A stretch of DNA of 64,000 nucleotides. Origin: Tardiphaga robiniae. GTDB lineage: Bacteria > Pseudomonadota > Alphaproteobacteria > Rhizobiales > Xanthobacteraceae. Below the pieces are notes generated by a model that worked only from the letters and a program-made list of their open reading frames with translations, searched no databases and was not told where the DNA came from. Made by a program: the position numbers and the translations under genes. Positions 26,370 through 34,576 of the stretch are shown piece by piece (positions within the stretch are counted from its first letter, which is position 1; each line of letters opens with the position of its first letter). The stretch covers positions 124,001-188,000 of the forward strand of contig NZ_LVYV01000012.1 of the NCBI RefSeq assembly GCF_001618955.1. The letters are read 5' to 3'.

Positions 26370-27329
26370 CTATTTTTCCGCGAGCGGATGCAGGTCGCGG
26401 ACCAGGCTCTTGAGCCGCTCTTCCACTACATGGGTGTAGATCTGCGTCGTCGAAATATCGGTATGACCGAGCAGCGTCTGCACGATGCGAAGATCGGCGC
26501 CGTTATGCAGCAGATGGCTGGCGAAGGCGTGGCGCAGCACGTGCGGCGACACCAGCCGCGGCGCGATGCCGGATGCAGCCGCAAGTTCTTTCAGGTCGCG
26601 CGCGAAATGCTGCCGGGTGAGGTGGCCGCTCTCGCCAAAAGACGGAAACAGCCATTTTGAGGCTGCACTCTTTTTTGGTTGAGACTTCTGCAACTCGGTC
26701 ATCGCGGCGAGATATTCGGCCATCGCCTGTTTGGCAGTTTCGTTGAGCGGCACCAGCCGCTCCTTGTTGCCCTTGCCGCGCACCACGATCATGCGGGCAT
26801 CGCGCCGCGCTGCGGTGAGCGGTAGCGACACCAGCTCGGAGACGCGAAGCCCGGTGGCGTAAAGTACTTCGAGCAGGCAGTAGAGTCGGGCATCGCGCAA
26901 CCGCTGCTGCGCCGAAGCCTCCGCGTTTTGCGCCTGCGTGCGCGCCTGCACCAGCATACGGTCGACATCGGCGATCGACAGCACCTTGGGCAGACTGCGG
27001 CCACGTTTGGGGCCGGACAGGATGGCGGCGGGGTCATCGGTACGGATTTTTTCGCTGAGCAGAAAGCGAAACAGATGCCGTATGGCGGACAGCCGCCGCG
27101 CCACCGTGGTCGATTTGAAGCCGCGCTCGTCCAGGTCTTCGAGATAATCGCGTAGCAACTGGGTGTCGGCACCGGCAATGCTGGATTTCGCCCCGGCAGC
27201 AAATTCGGAAAAGTCCTCCAGGTCGCGGCGATAGGCGTCCAGTGTATTGACGCCAGCACCCTGTTCGGCGGCAAGCATGTCGAGGAACAGGCCGGAAAGT
27301 TTCGAATCGGAGGCGGGACGGGTGCTCAT
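26370..27329 (-). CDS. xerD: site-specific tyrosine recombinase XerD
   Basis: A 319-residue tyrosine recombinase which, with XerC, resolves chromosome dimers at dif under FtsK control. The N-terminal SAM-like core-binding domain (about residues 10-95) is followed by the catalytic domain with all active-site residues: Arg162 (ATGLRVSEL), Lys186 (RGKGNKE), His263 and Arg266 (HVLRHAF), His289 (LLGHTDIS) and the nucleophile Tyr298 (TTQIYTHV). Length and the absence of adjacent phage or integron genes favour a housekeeping XerD over a mobile-element integrase. It is followed upstream by a small membrane protein and divergent aroK, a conserved arrangement in the group. Confidence 0.93.
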   Translation of the reverse strand: MSTRPASDSKLSGLFLDMLAAEQGAGVNTLDAYRRDLEDFSEFAAGAKSSIAGADTQLLRDYLEDLDERGFKSTTVARRLSAIRHLFRFLLSEKIRTDDPAAILSGPKRGRSLPKVLSIADVDRMLVQARTQAQNAEASAQQRLRDARLYCLLEVLYATGLRVSELVSLPLTAARRDARMIVVRGKGNKERLVPLNETAKQAMAEYLAAMTELQKSQPKKSAASKWLFPSFGESGHLTRQHFARDLKELAAASGIAPRLVSPHVLRHAFASHLLHNGADLRIVQTLLGHTDISTTQIYTHVVEERLKSLVRDLHPLAEK

Positions 27330-27345
27330 GGGGCGACCCTAGCGG

Positions 27346-27492
27346 CTATTTCTTGAGAAATTTGTCCGGCTGGACGGTAACCGTCATGTCCCGTGGCTTC
27401 GGATTGACGAAATTGGCCAGCGCGAAGATGACGCCATAGACCACGCCGACGAGCACCGCGACGACCGTCAAAAAGCGGAACAGGCTGGGCAT
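27346..27492 (-). CDS. small conserved membrane protein between xerD and aroK
   Basis: A 48-residue protein, MPSLFRFLTVVAVLVGVVYG followed by VIFALANFVNPKPRDMTV and a Lys-rich end (FLKK). It has one clear transmembrane helix (about residues 5-28) and a short positively charged tail. I recognise a similar small ORF at this same position in related genomes. Its function is unknown. The frame is also open upstream to 27705, but the ATG at 27492 begins exactly at the hydrophobic segment. It sits 16 nt upstream of xerD on the same strand and may be co-transcribed. Confidence 0.6.
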   Translation of the reverse strand: MPSLFRFLTVVAVLVGVVYGVIFALANFVNPKPRDMTVTVQPDKFLKK

Positions 27493-27668
27493 GATCAGGG
27501 AACTCGGCGGCAGAATTGGGCGATTCGTTCCGCCGGAGGCGGTCACCTTGTCCGGATACAGACTGCAAGAGGTGCTGGCAACGCTGGCGCTGGGGGTAGT
27601 ATAGGTGACCGGAATGCGGCAAACCTCTGCGATCCCTTGTCGCTCACTGATTTTGCAGGTGTTTTTTG

Positions 27669-28310
27669 ATGTCCGAGACCATCTTGCCGGCGATTGCCAG
27701 CGCACCCCAGGAGGCCGCCATCGTCGCGGCGCTGGGAAAGCGCTCGGTCGTGCTGGTGGGCATGATGGGCGCGGGCAAATCGACCATCGGTCGGCGCATG
27801 GCGACGCGGCTGCGGCTGCCCTTCGTTGATGCCGACAACGAGATCGAGGCGGCGGCCGGGATGTCGATCCCGGACATTTTTGAAGTCCACGGCGAACCGC
27901 ATTTCCGCGACGGTGAGGCGCGGGTGATCGCCCGGCTGCTGGACAGCGGACCGATCCTGCTGGCGACCGGCGGCGGCGCGTTCCTGCGCGAGGACACCCG
28001 GCAGCGAATTCGCGACAAGGCGATCTCGCTGTGGCTGAAAGCCGATGCGGACGTGATCCTGCGCCGGGTCCGGCGCCGGGAGAACCGTCCGCTGCTGAAG
28101 ACTGCTGATCCCGCCGCGACCATTGCGCGGCTGATCGAGGCGCGCCATCCGTTCTACGAGCAGACCGACATCACGATCGACTCGCGCGACGTGCCGCATG
28201 AGAAGATCGTTGAGGAAGGCATCATCGCGCTGCATGAGCATCTGTTCCGCCCGCACGCGGCTTCCGCCATTTCCGAACCGACAGGCGATCCCTTGAGTTC
28301 TCAACTATGA
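27669..28310 (+). CDS. aroK: shikimate kinase
   Basis: A 213-residue P-loop kinase that phosphorylates shikimate at O3 in chorismate synthesis. Walker A GMMGAGKST (residues 31-39), the shikimate-binding DADNEIEAAAGMSIPDIFE, the GGG motif (LATGGGAFLRED) and the lid region (RRRENRPLLKT) are intact. A C-terminal extension of about 15 residues (SAISEPTGDPLSSQL) runs into aroB, whose start overlaps the aroK stop by 4 nt (ATGA), so the two are coupled. I chose the ATG at 27669; an adjacent TTG one codon earlier is equivalent. Confidence 0.95.
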   Translation: MSETILPAIASAPQEAAIVAALGKRSVVLVGMMGAGKSTIGRRMATRLRLPFVDADNEIEAAAGMSIPDIFEVHGEPHFRDGEARVIARLLDSGPILLATGGGAFLREDTRQRIRDKAISLWLKADADVILRRVRRRENRPLLKTADPAATIARLIEARHPFYEQTDITIDSRDVPHEKIVEEGIIALHEHLFRPHAASAISEPTGDPLSSQL

Positions 28311-29464
28311 CCGCGCCCTTGAAGCATTCCGATCCGATCATCCCCGACCCTATCGTCGTGGACGTCGCGCTGGCTGAGCGCGCCTATGACATCGTGATCG
28401 GCCGTAACGTGCTGCCGTCACTCGGCGCGCGCATTGCGAAGCTACGACCGGGCGTGCGCACGGCCATCGTGACCGACAGGACCGTTGCCAAGCATTGGCT
28501 GGCTGCAACGGAAGCCTCGCTGGCGGAAGCCGGCATTCCGACCTCGCATATCATTGTTGAGGAAGGCGAGGGTTCGAAGAGCTATTCGGGTCTTGAGCAG
28601 GTCTCCGAGGCCCTGATCGCAGCAAAGATCGAACGCAACGATCTCGTCATCGCGCTCGGTGGCGGCGTGGTTGGCGATCTCGCGGGTTTTGCCGCAGCGA
28701 TCGTCCGCCGCGGCGTCGATTTCGTGCAGGTGCCGACGTCGCTGCTGGCGCAGGTCGACTCCTCCGTCGGCGGCAAGACCGGAATCAACTCACCGCAGGG
28801 CAAGAACCTGCTCGGTGCCTTCCACCAGCCGGTACTCGTGGTGGCCGACACGGCGGTCCTCGATACGCTGTCGCCCCGGCAGTTTCGTTCGGGCTATGCG
28901 GAAGTCGCCAAATATGGCGTCCTCGGCGATGTCGCGTTTTTCACATGGCTTGAAGCCAATCATGCCGACATCATGCGCGGCGGTAGTGCTCGTGAACATG
29001 CGATCGCCACCTCGTGCCGTGCCAAGGCGGGCGTCGTGTCGCGCGACGAACGCGAGAATGGCGAGCGCGCACTACTCAATCTCGGCCATACCTTCGGCCA
29101 CGCACTGGAAGCGGTGACGGGTTTCTCCGACCGGCTGTTCCATGGCGAGGGCGTGTCGGTCGGCATGGTGCTGGCTGCGCAATTGTCGGCGCAGCTCGGC
29201 ATGATCGCCGAGAGCGATGCGACCCGCGTGCAGCATCATCTCGCCGATGTGGGTCTGCCCACGGAGCTACAGGACATCGCCGGCTTCGCCCAGGAAGGCC
29301 TCGCGGGCGCTGATACGCTGATGGCGCTGATGGCGCAGGACAAGAAGGTGAAGCGCGGCAAGCTCACCTTTATTTTGCTGGAAGGCGTCGGCCGGGCCGT
29401 CATTGCTGGCGATGTCGATCCCGCGACGGTTCGCGCCTTTCTGCATCAGAAACTGACGGGATAG
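28307..29464 (+). CDS. aroB: 3-dehydroquinate synthase
   Basis: A 385-residue NAD- and metal-dependent enzyme that cyclises DAHP to 3-dehydroquinate in the shikimate pathway. NAD-binding and active-site motifs are visible as EEGEGSKSYSGLEQVSEAL, ALGGGVVGDLAGFAAAIVRRG and DSSVGGKTGINSPQGKN; metal-binding residues appear in GYAEVAKYGVL, RALLNLGHTFGHALE and FHGEGVSVGM. The gene overlaps aroK by 4 nt. It is followed after 55 nt by the CNNM/CBS protein, a common order in this lineage. Confidence 0.96.
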   Translation: MTAPLKHSDPIIPDPIVVDVALAERAYDIVIGRNVLPSLGARIAKLRPGVRTAIVTDRTVAKHWLAATEASLAEAGIPTSHIIVEEGEGSKSYSGLEQVSEALIAAKIERNDLVIALGGGVVGDLAGFAAAIVRRGVDFVQVPTSLLAQVDSSVGGKTGINSPQGKNLLGAFHQPVLVVADTAVLDTLSPRQFRSGYAEVAKYGVLGDVAFFTWLEANHADIMRGGSAREHAIATSCRAKAGVVSRDERENGERALLNLGHTFGHALEAVTGFSDRLFHGEGVSVGMVLAAQLSAQLGMIAESDATRVQHHLADVGLPTELQDIAGFAQEGLAGADTLMALMAQDKKVKRGKLTFILLEGVGRAVIAGDVDPATVRAFLHQKLTG

Positions 29465-29519
29465 AACTGACCGTGTCCGGTTTGGGAATCACCAAAGTCG
29501 GCGCCGTCGCAGGACTTTC

Positions 29520-30869
29520 ATGAATTCGATTACCGTCAATCTGCTGATCGCGATCTTCCTGCTCGCTGCCAACGCGTTTTACGTGGCGGCGGAGTTTGCG
29601 CTGGTCAAAAGCCGAGGCTTCCGCGTCAAGAGCATGGTCGAGCAAAACCGCTTCGGCGCGCGCCTGCTGCAGAACATGATGGGCAACATCGAAGCCTATC
29701 TGGCCTGCTGCCAGCTCGGCATCACCATGGCATCGCTGGGACTCGGCTGGGTCGGCGAGCCCACCGTGGCCGCACTGCTGAAACCGGTGCTCGATCCGCT
29801 CGGCCTGTCGGAATCCGCGCTGCACTTCACATCGTTCCTGACCGGCTTCCTCGTCTTCTCGTCGCTGCATATCGTGATCGGCGAGCAAGTGCCGAAGACG
29901 CTGGCGATCCGGCAGCCGGAGCCGGTGTCGCAATGGATCGCCTATCCGCTCTATGCATCCTACATCCTGTTCTATCCGCTGAACTGGCTGCTCAACGCGG
30001 CGTCGCGCGGCACGCTGGCGCTGCTTGGCGTGCAGGAAGCATCGCCGCATGAGATCCTCACCGGTGTCGAGATCGAAGGTCTTGTCGGTGAATCCGCCGA
30101 ACATGGCGGCATCGCGTCAGGCGAGGCTGAGTATATCCAGAACGTGTTTCGCTTCGGCGATCTCGCAGTGTCCGACGTCATGGTCCATCGCACGGCGATG
30201 GTTACGTTGAATGCGGACCTGCCGTCCGAAGAGCTGGTGCGTGAAGTGCTGGCCACCGAATACACCCGCATTCCACTCTGGCGTGAGAAGCCGGAAAACA
30301 TTATCGGCGTGCTCCACGCCAAGGACCTGCTGCGCGCGATCCGTGCCGTGGATGGCGACACCGCGAAGATCGATGTTGCCAGCATCGCGCTGCCGCCGTG
30401 GTTCGTTCCGGAAATGCGCCCCCTGTCGGATCAGTTGAAAGCATTTCGTCGCCGCAAGACCCACTTCGCCCTCGTTGTCGATGAATATGGCGAAGTCGAA
30501 GGCATGGTGACGCTGGAAGACGTGCTGGAAGAAATCGTCGGCGACATCGCGGATGAACACGACGTGGTCGTGGCCGGCGTGCGCGCGCAGGCCGATGGCT
30601 CGGTGGTGGTCGATGGTTCGGTGCCGATCCGCGACCTCAACCGCGCCATGGACTGGCATCTGCCGGATGATGAAGCGACCACGGTGGCCGGCCTCGTGAT
30701 CCACGAGGCACGTTCCATACCCGAACGCGGGCAGAGCTTCACCTTCTACAACTTCCGCTTCCGCGTGCTGCGCCGTGAGCGCAACCGCATCACCGCGCTG
30801 CGCATTGGGCCGGTGCCGACAGAGCCTGAAGTGCCGGAGAAAAAGCCGCGGGCCGGGACGTCGTTCTAG
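29520..30869 (+). CDS. CNNM/CBS-domain hemolysin-family membrane protein (CorC/HlyC type)
   Basis: A 449-residue protein with an N-terminal DUF21/CNNM membrane domain (about residues 1-205; helices such as NLLIAIFLLAANAFYVAAEFALV), a CBS pair (about 215-345; VMVHRTAMVTLNADLP and FALVVDEYGEVEGMVTLEDVLEE), and a C-terminal CorC_HlyC domain (about 360-435). Homologues are linked to Mg2+/Co2+ export and called hemolysin-like for historical reasons; a haemolytic role is unlikely. The CBS pair presumably binds adenine nucleotides to gate transport. It starts 55 nt after aroB with a CAGGAC box and may be the last gene of the aroKB operon. Confidence 0.88.
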   Translation: MNSITVNLLIAIFLLAANAFYVAAEFALVKSRGFRVKSMVEQNRFGARLLQNMMGNIEAYLACCQLGITMASLGLGWVGEPTVAALLKPVLDPLGLSESALHFTSFLTGFLVFSSLHIVIGEQVPKTLAIRQPEPVSQWIAYPLYASYILFYPLNWLLNAASRGTLALLGVQEASPHEILTGVEIEGLVGESAEHGGIASGEAEYIQNVFRFGDLAVSDVMVHRTAMVTLNADLPSEELVREVLATEYTRIPLWREKPENIIGVLHAKDLLRAIRAVDGDTAKIDVASIALPPWFVPEMRPLSDQLKAFRRRKTHFALVVDEYGEVEGMVTLEDVLEEIVGDIADEHDVVVAGVRAQADGSVVVDGSVPIRDLNRAMDWHLPDDEATTVAGLVIHEARSIPERGQSFTFYNFRFRVLRRERNRITALRIGPVPTEPEVPEKKPRAGTSF

Positions 30870-30913
30870 CCCTCGGCCGGTCCGGTTCTTGCTTTTGTTT
30901 TACTCCATGAGCT

Positions 30914-30932
30914 GCCATTCCCATCGAATGGC
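30914..30932 (+). promoter_or_regulatory. conserved inverted repeat in the leader of tctC copy 1
   Basis: GCCATTC-CCATC-GAATGGC, 7-bp perfect arms, ending 16 nt before the ATG and just upstream of the Shine-Dalgarno. The same element stands at the same place before the second TctC gene. Confidence 0.55.
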
Positions 30933-30948
30933 GCAACTGGAGCGAGCG

Positions 30949-31914
30949 ATGAACAAGTCCTGGCGATTGTCATGCGTATTGGCCGCGGTGTTGATGTCCG
31001 GCGCTGCGCAGGCCGACACGAACTGGCCATCGAAGCCGATCAAGGCCGTCAATCCGTTCGGTGCCGGCAGCGCGGGTGACGTGGTCCCGCGGCTCTTTTT
31101 CGAAAGACTGAGCACGGAGCTCGGGCAGCCGATCGTGATTGAAAATCGCGTGGGTGCGGGCGGCTCGGTCGGCACGGGCGCGGTCGCGAAGAGCGATCCG
31201 GATGGCTACACCTTGCTGTCACAGACCAACGCCATCTCCATCGCTCCGGCGATCTTTCCCAATCTGAATTACGACACCACCAGGGAGCTCTCCTCGGTGG
31301 TGATGATTGGCTATGCGGCCAATGTGATGATCGTGCCGAACGAACGGCCATGGAAGAAGGTGCAGGATTTCCTGGCCGCCGCAAAGACCAAGGGCACGGT
31401 GATCAATTACGGCTCGGTAGGCGTCGGCAGTGCGGTGCATATCAGCTCGGAGAAATTCCGCGCCGCTGCGGGCTTCGAGGCCACGCATATCCCGTATCGC
31501 GGCGGCTCCGAGGTGATCACCGACATTATCGGCGGGCGTATCGATTTCTATTTCTGTCCGCTGGCGACGGCACTCCCGCTGATCCGCGAAGGCCAGGTCC
31601 GGGCGCTGGTGGTCTCGACACCGACCCGCGTGCGCGATTTGCCGGAGGTGCCGACACCGATCGACGCGGGTCTCAAGGATGCCGACAGCGCGATCTGGTT
31701 CGGCGTCTTCGTGCCGAAGAAAACGCCGCCGGAGATCATCGAGAAACTCTATGCAACCGGCACCAAGGTGCTGAACACGGCCGACATGCAGGCGGCGCTG
31801 AAGAAGATCGGCGTCGAGCCGATGCCGATGACGTCGGCCGACATGGATGCGCTACTGGTCAAGGAAATCGCGGCCAACAAGGTACTGCTCAAAAGCGAGG
31901 TCGCGGCCAAGTAG
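30949..31914 (+). CDS. TctC/Bug family tripartite tricarboxylate receptor, copy 1
   Basis: A 321-residue periplasmic receptor of the TctC (Bug) family, which captures carboxylates or related small molecules for tripartite tricarboxylate transporters. A signal peptide (MNKSWRLSCVLAAVLMSGAAQAD) precedes the family core: WPSKPIKAVNPFGAGSAGDV, VIENRVGAGGSVGTGAVAKS, DGYTLL, then INYGSVGVGSAVHIS and FEATHIPYRGGSEVITDI. The start ATG 30949 has a TGGAGC box; another ATG seven codons upstream is possible. No TctA/TctB membrane genes are nearby, as is usual for orphan Bug proteins. It is followed at 32092 by a close paralogue, clearly a tandem duplication. Confidence 0.88.
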   Translation: MNKSWRLSCVLAAVLMSGAAQADTNWPSKPIKAVNPFGAGSAGDVVPRLFFERLSTELGQPIVIENRVGAGGSVGTGAVAKSDPDGYTLLSQTNAISIAPAIFPNLNYDTTRELSSVVMIGYAANVMIVPNERPWKKVQDFLAAAKTKGTVINYGSVGVGSAVHISSEKFRAAAGFEATHIPYRGGSEVITDIIGGRIDFYFCPLATALPLIREGQVRALVVSTPTRVRDLPEVPTPIDAGLKDADSAIWFGVFVPKKTPPEIIEKLYATGTKVLNTADMQAALKKIGVEPMPMTSADMDALLVKEIAANKVLLKSEVAAK

Positions 31915-32055
31915 GCAGACTGCCGGCCTTGTCAATACGGGTGAGGCCGGCGTTGTCCTTTGTCTGGGCTGGATCACCGCGCGTTCGGGCGTTGTTTTAG
32001 ACTTCAAACGGTCCGAAACTTGCTTCGTTGTCGCTGATTGGCCCGATCACTGGCC

Positions 32056-32074
32056 GCCATTCCCGTCGAATGGT
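32056..32074 (+). promoter_or_regulatory. conserved inverted repeat in the leader of tctC copy 2
   Basis: GCCATTC-CCGTC-GAATGGT: the same element as at 30914. The outermost pair changed from G-C to G-T, which still pairs (G-U) in RNA, and the loop changed by one base. It ends 17 nt before the ATG. Confidence 0.55.
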
Positions 32075-32091
32075 ATTATTGGAGCAAGTTA

Positions 32092-33051
32092 ATGAATAAG
32101 TTTGTGCGGTGGTCGTGTGTTTTTGCCGGTGTGTTGCTGTCGTCTGTCGCAGCGCAGCCCGATACCATCTGGCCGACCCGGCTGATCAAGGCCACCATCC
32201 CGTTCGGACCCGGCAGCGCCACGGACGTGGTGCCGCGGATCTTCTTTGAGCGTCTCGGGCCCGAACTCGGTCAGACGATCGTGGTCGAGAACCGGGTCGG
32301 TGGCGGCGGCTCGATCCGCACCAACGCGGTCGCGAAGGCCGAGCCGGATGGCTACAGCATCCTGGCGCATTCCTCGGCGCTGGCGATCACGCCGGCGATC
32401 TTTCCGAACCTGCCTTATGACACGTCGAAGGACCTGTCGTCGGTCATCATGATTGGCTCCAGCCCGCAAATCATGATCATTCCGAAGGAGCGGCCCTGGA
32501 AGACCGTGGACGATTTCCTCAAGGATGCGAAAGCCAAGGGATCGCAGATCAATTTCGGTTCGGTGGGCGTCGGCAGCGCCGTGCATATCAGTGCCGAGAA
32601 ATTCCGCCTCGCTGCCAATTTCGAAGCGACCCACGTACCGTATCGCGGCGGTCCGGAAGTGATCGCCGATATTCTCGGTGGCCGTATCGACTTCTACTTC
32701 TGCCCGGCGGCCACCGCTTTGCCGTTGATTCGTGAGGGACAAGTACGTGCGCTGGTCGTCTCCACGGACAAGCGCAGCAATGAACTGCCCGACGTGCCGT
32801 CGATGACCGAAGTCGGTCTTAAGGATGGCGTCAGCGAAAGCTGGATCGGCGTGTTCGTGCCGTCGAAGACACCGCGCGAAATCGTGGACAAGATGCACGA
32901 TGCCGGCGTCAAGGTTCTGGCCAAGCCGGAAATGCAGGCTGCGCTGAAGAAGATCGGCGTCGAGCCGGTGCCTATGCAGCCGAAAGCGATGGACGACCTC
33001 GTGGCGAAGGAAGTTGTTGCGAATATCGAGCTGCTGAAGAACGTGAAGTAA
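32092..33051 (+). CDS. TctC/Bug family tripartite tricarboxylate receptor, copy 2
   Basis: A 319-residue paralogue of the preceding gene; the two proteins align end to end without large gaps (for example both have INFGSVGVGSAVHIS-type and GGRIDFYFCP segments). The signal peptide is MNKFVRWSCVFAGVLLSSVAAQPD. Differences concentrate in the ligand-cleft loops (ENRVGGGGSIRTNAVAKAEP against ENRVGAGGSVGTGAVAKSDP), suggesting a different ligand. A TTGGAGC box precedes the ATG. It lies 177 nt after copy 1 on the same strand and is convergent with the LIV transporter operon, separated by a strong hairpin. Confidence 0.88.
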   Translation: MNKFVRWSCVFAGVLLSSVAAQPDTIWPTRLIKATIPFGPGSATDVVPRIFFERLGPELGQTIVVENRVGGGGSIRTNAVAKAEPDGYSILAHSSALAITPAIFPNLPYDTSKDLSSVIMIGSSPQIMIIPKERPWKTVDDFLKDAKAKGSQINFGSVGVGSAVHISAEKFRLAANFEATHVPYRGGPEVIADILGGRIDFYFCPAATALPLIREGQVRALVVSTDKRSNELPDVPSMTEVGLKDGVSESWIGVFVPSKTPREIVDKMHDAGVKVLAKPEMQAALKKIGVEPVPMQPKAMDDLVAKEVVANIELLKNVK

Positions 33052-33057
33052 CAGGAT

Positions 33058-33094
33058 GATCTGACCTCTCTCCGCAATCGGGAGAGGTCAGATC
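33058..33094. terminator. bidirectional hairpin terminator between tctC2 and livF
   Basis: 13-bp perfect arms (GATCTGACCTCTC, 33058-33070; GAGAGGTCAGATC, 33082-33094) around an 11-nt loop that itself contains CCG/CGG. It fills nearly the whole space between two convergent genes. The CCTCTC/GAGAGG core resembles the palindromic repeats at loci A and C, so it may derive from that family. Confidence 0.75.
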
Positions 33095-33804
33095 TATCCG
33101 CCGAGATACGCCTCGCGGATTCGCGGATCGTTCGCTAGGACCGAGGCCGAGCCTGATAATGTGATGGAACCTGTCTCAAGCACGAAGGCACGTGCAGCGA
33201 CTTCCAGTGCCATCGCCGAATTCTGCTCCACCAGCAGCACGCCCAGACCCGTTCGCTTGTTGAGTTCGACGATCTTGTCGAAAACCTGCTCGATCACGAT
33301 GGGCGCCAAGCCGAGTGACGGCTCATCGAGCATCAGCAGGCTCGGCCGCGACATCAGCGCGCGCCCGATGGCCAGCATCTGTTGCTCGCCGCCGGAGAGC
33401 GACCAGCCGCCCTGCTTGATGCGTTCCTTCAGGCGCGGAAACAGTTCGAACACCAGCGCGAGATCATCCTCGACTTCGGCCTTCCTGTAGGCGCGCGATG
33501 CGGTGCCGGTGATCAGGTTCTCGCGCACGGTTAGCCCCGGAAAAATCCGGCGTCCTTCCGGGCAGTGGGCGAGGCCGGTGCCGACGATGGTTTCCACAGC
33601 CGTGCCGTGAATGTTTTCGCCCTTCCATGAAATCGTGCCCGATGTCGGTCGCAGCAGGCCAGAGATGGTGCTGAGCGTCGTGGTCTTGCCGGCGCCATTG
33701 CCGCCGATCAGGGCAACGATCTCGCCCATCTCGACGCTGAAGGAGATTCCCTTCAGCACTTCGATATGACCGTAGGAGACGCGGAGATTGTCGACCTTAA
33801 GCAT
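33094..33804 (-). CDS. livF: branched-chain amino acid-type ABC transporter ATPase LivF
   Basis: A 236-residue ATPase of the LivF family. Walker A GGNGAGKTT, the LivF-type THRGL-equivalent CPEGRRIFPGLTVRENL, the signature SGGEQQMLAIGRALM and Walker B LLMLDEPSLGLAP are all intact, with the H-loop changed to the usual LivF form LLVEQNSAMAL (Gln in place of His is normal for this family). It is the last gene of a five-gene importer operon and overlaps livG by 8 nt. The operon neighbours point to an amide or N-heterocycle substrate rather than leucine. Confidence 0.92.
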   Translation of the reverse strand: MLKVDNLRVSYGHIEVLKGISFSVEMGEIVALIGGNGAGKTTTLSTISGLLRPTSGTISWKGENIHGTAVETIVGTGLAHCPEGRRIFPGLTVRENLITGTASRAYRKAEVEDDLALVFELFPRLKERIKQGGWSLSGGEQQMLAIGRALMSRPSLLMLDEPSLGLAPIVIEQVFDKIVELNKRTGLGVLLVEQNSAMALEVAARAFVLETGSITLSGSASVLANDPRIREAYLGG

Positions 33805-34576
33805 GGCGGTGCCGCCTGCCGAGATAGGCCTCGATCACTAACGGGTTTCGCTGCACGTCGGATGGCGCGCCTTCGGCGATCTTCTTGCCGAAATCGAGGA
33901 CGGCAACGCGGTCGCTGATCCCCATTACCAGTCGCACATTGTGCTCGACCAGCAACACGGTGATGCCCTTACCCTTCAGCTTCGCGATGGTGTCGAGCAG
34001 CGTCATGCTCTCGGTCATGTTCATGCCCGCGGCAGGCTCATCCAGCAAAAGCACGCTGGGTTTTGACGCCAATGCCCGTGCGATTTCCAGCAGGCGCTGC
34101 TGCGCATAGGGCAACTGGGTCGGGCGGTCGTCCGCGCGGCCGGCAAGGCCGACGATTTCCAGCGCCTGGCGCGCGGCGCTCTCGATCTCCGTCTCGCGCT
34201 GCCGCTGCGTCGTGGTCGACAGCATGATGCTGAACATCGACATCGGCGAGTTGCAGGCGGCGGCGACTTTTACGTTTTCCAGCACTGTGAGATTGGAAAA
34301 CACCCGGATGTTCTGGAATGTGCGCGCCAGCCCGAGCCGCGCGATGCGATGTGGTCTGAGGCGAAATATCTCCTTGCCGTCAATACGGATCGAACCGGCA
34401 TCGGCATGCGAGGCGCCTGATAGCGCGTTCAAAAGCGTGGTCTTGCCGGAGCCGTTGGGGCCGATAATGGCCTGCACGATGCCGTGGGGCACATCGAGAT
34501 CGACGCTGTCGAGCGCGACAAGGCCGCCGAAGCGGCGCGTCACGCCGCGCGCCGTGATGATCGTTTGATCGGTCAT
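33797..34576 (-). CDS. livG: branched-chain amino acid-type ABC transporter ATPase LivG
   Basis: A 259-residue ATPase of the LivG family: Walker A GPNGSGKTT, LGLARTFQNIRVFSNLTVLENV (the LivG Q-loop phrase), signature LPYAQQRLLEIARAL and Walker B VLLLDEPAAGMNMTES. The signature has PYAQQR where many relatives have SYGQQR, a mild variation. Start ATG 34576 was chosen because MTDQTIITARGVTRRFGGL is the natural beginning; it overlaps livM by 4 nt. A frame extension upstream to 34681 lies inside livM and is not meaningful. The H-loop reads LLVEHNVRLVM, as expected. Confidence 0.92.
   Translation of the reverse strand: MTDQTIITARGVTRRFGGLVALDSVDLDVPHGIVQAIIGPNGSGKTTLLNALSGASHADAGSIRIDGKEIFRLRPHRIARLGLARTFQNIRVFSNLTVLENVKVAAACNSPMSMFSIMLSTTTQRQRETEIESAARQALEIVGLAGRADDRPTQLPYAQQRLLEIARALASKPSVLLLDEPAAGMNMTESMTLLDTIAKLKGKGITVLLVEHNVRLVMGISDRVAVLDFGKKIAEGAPSDVQRNPLVIEAYLGRRHRHA

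Noticed and set aside
26370-27329. Tyrosine recombinase as a sign of a genomic island or integron
   Set aside because: Length, motifs and its place beside aroK/aroB indicate chromosomal XerD; there is no tRNA, attachment site or phage gene nearby.
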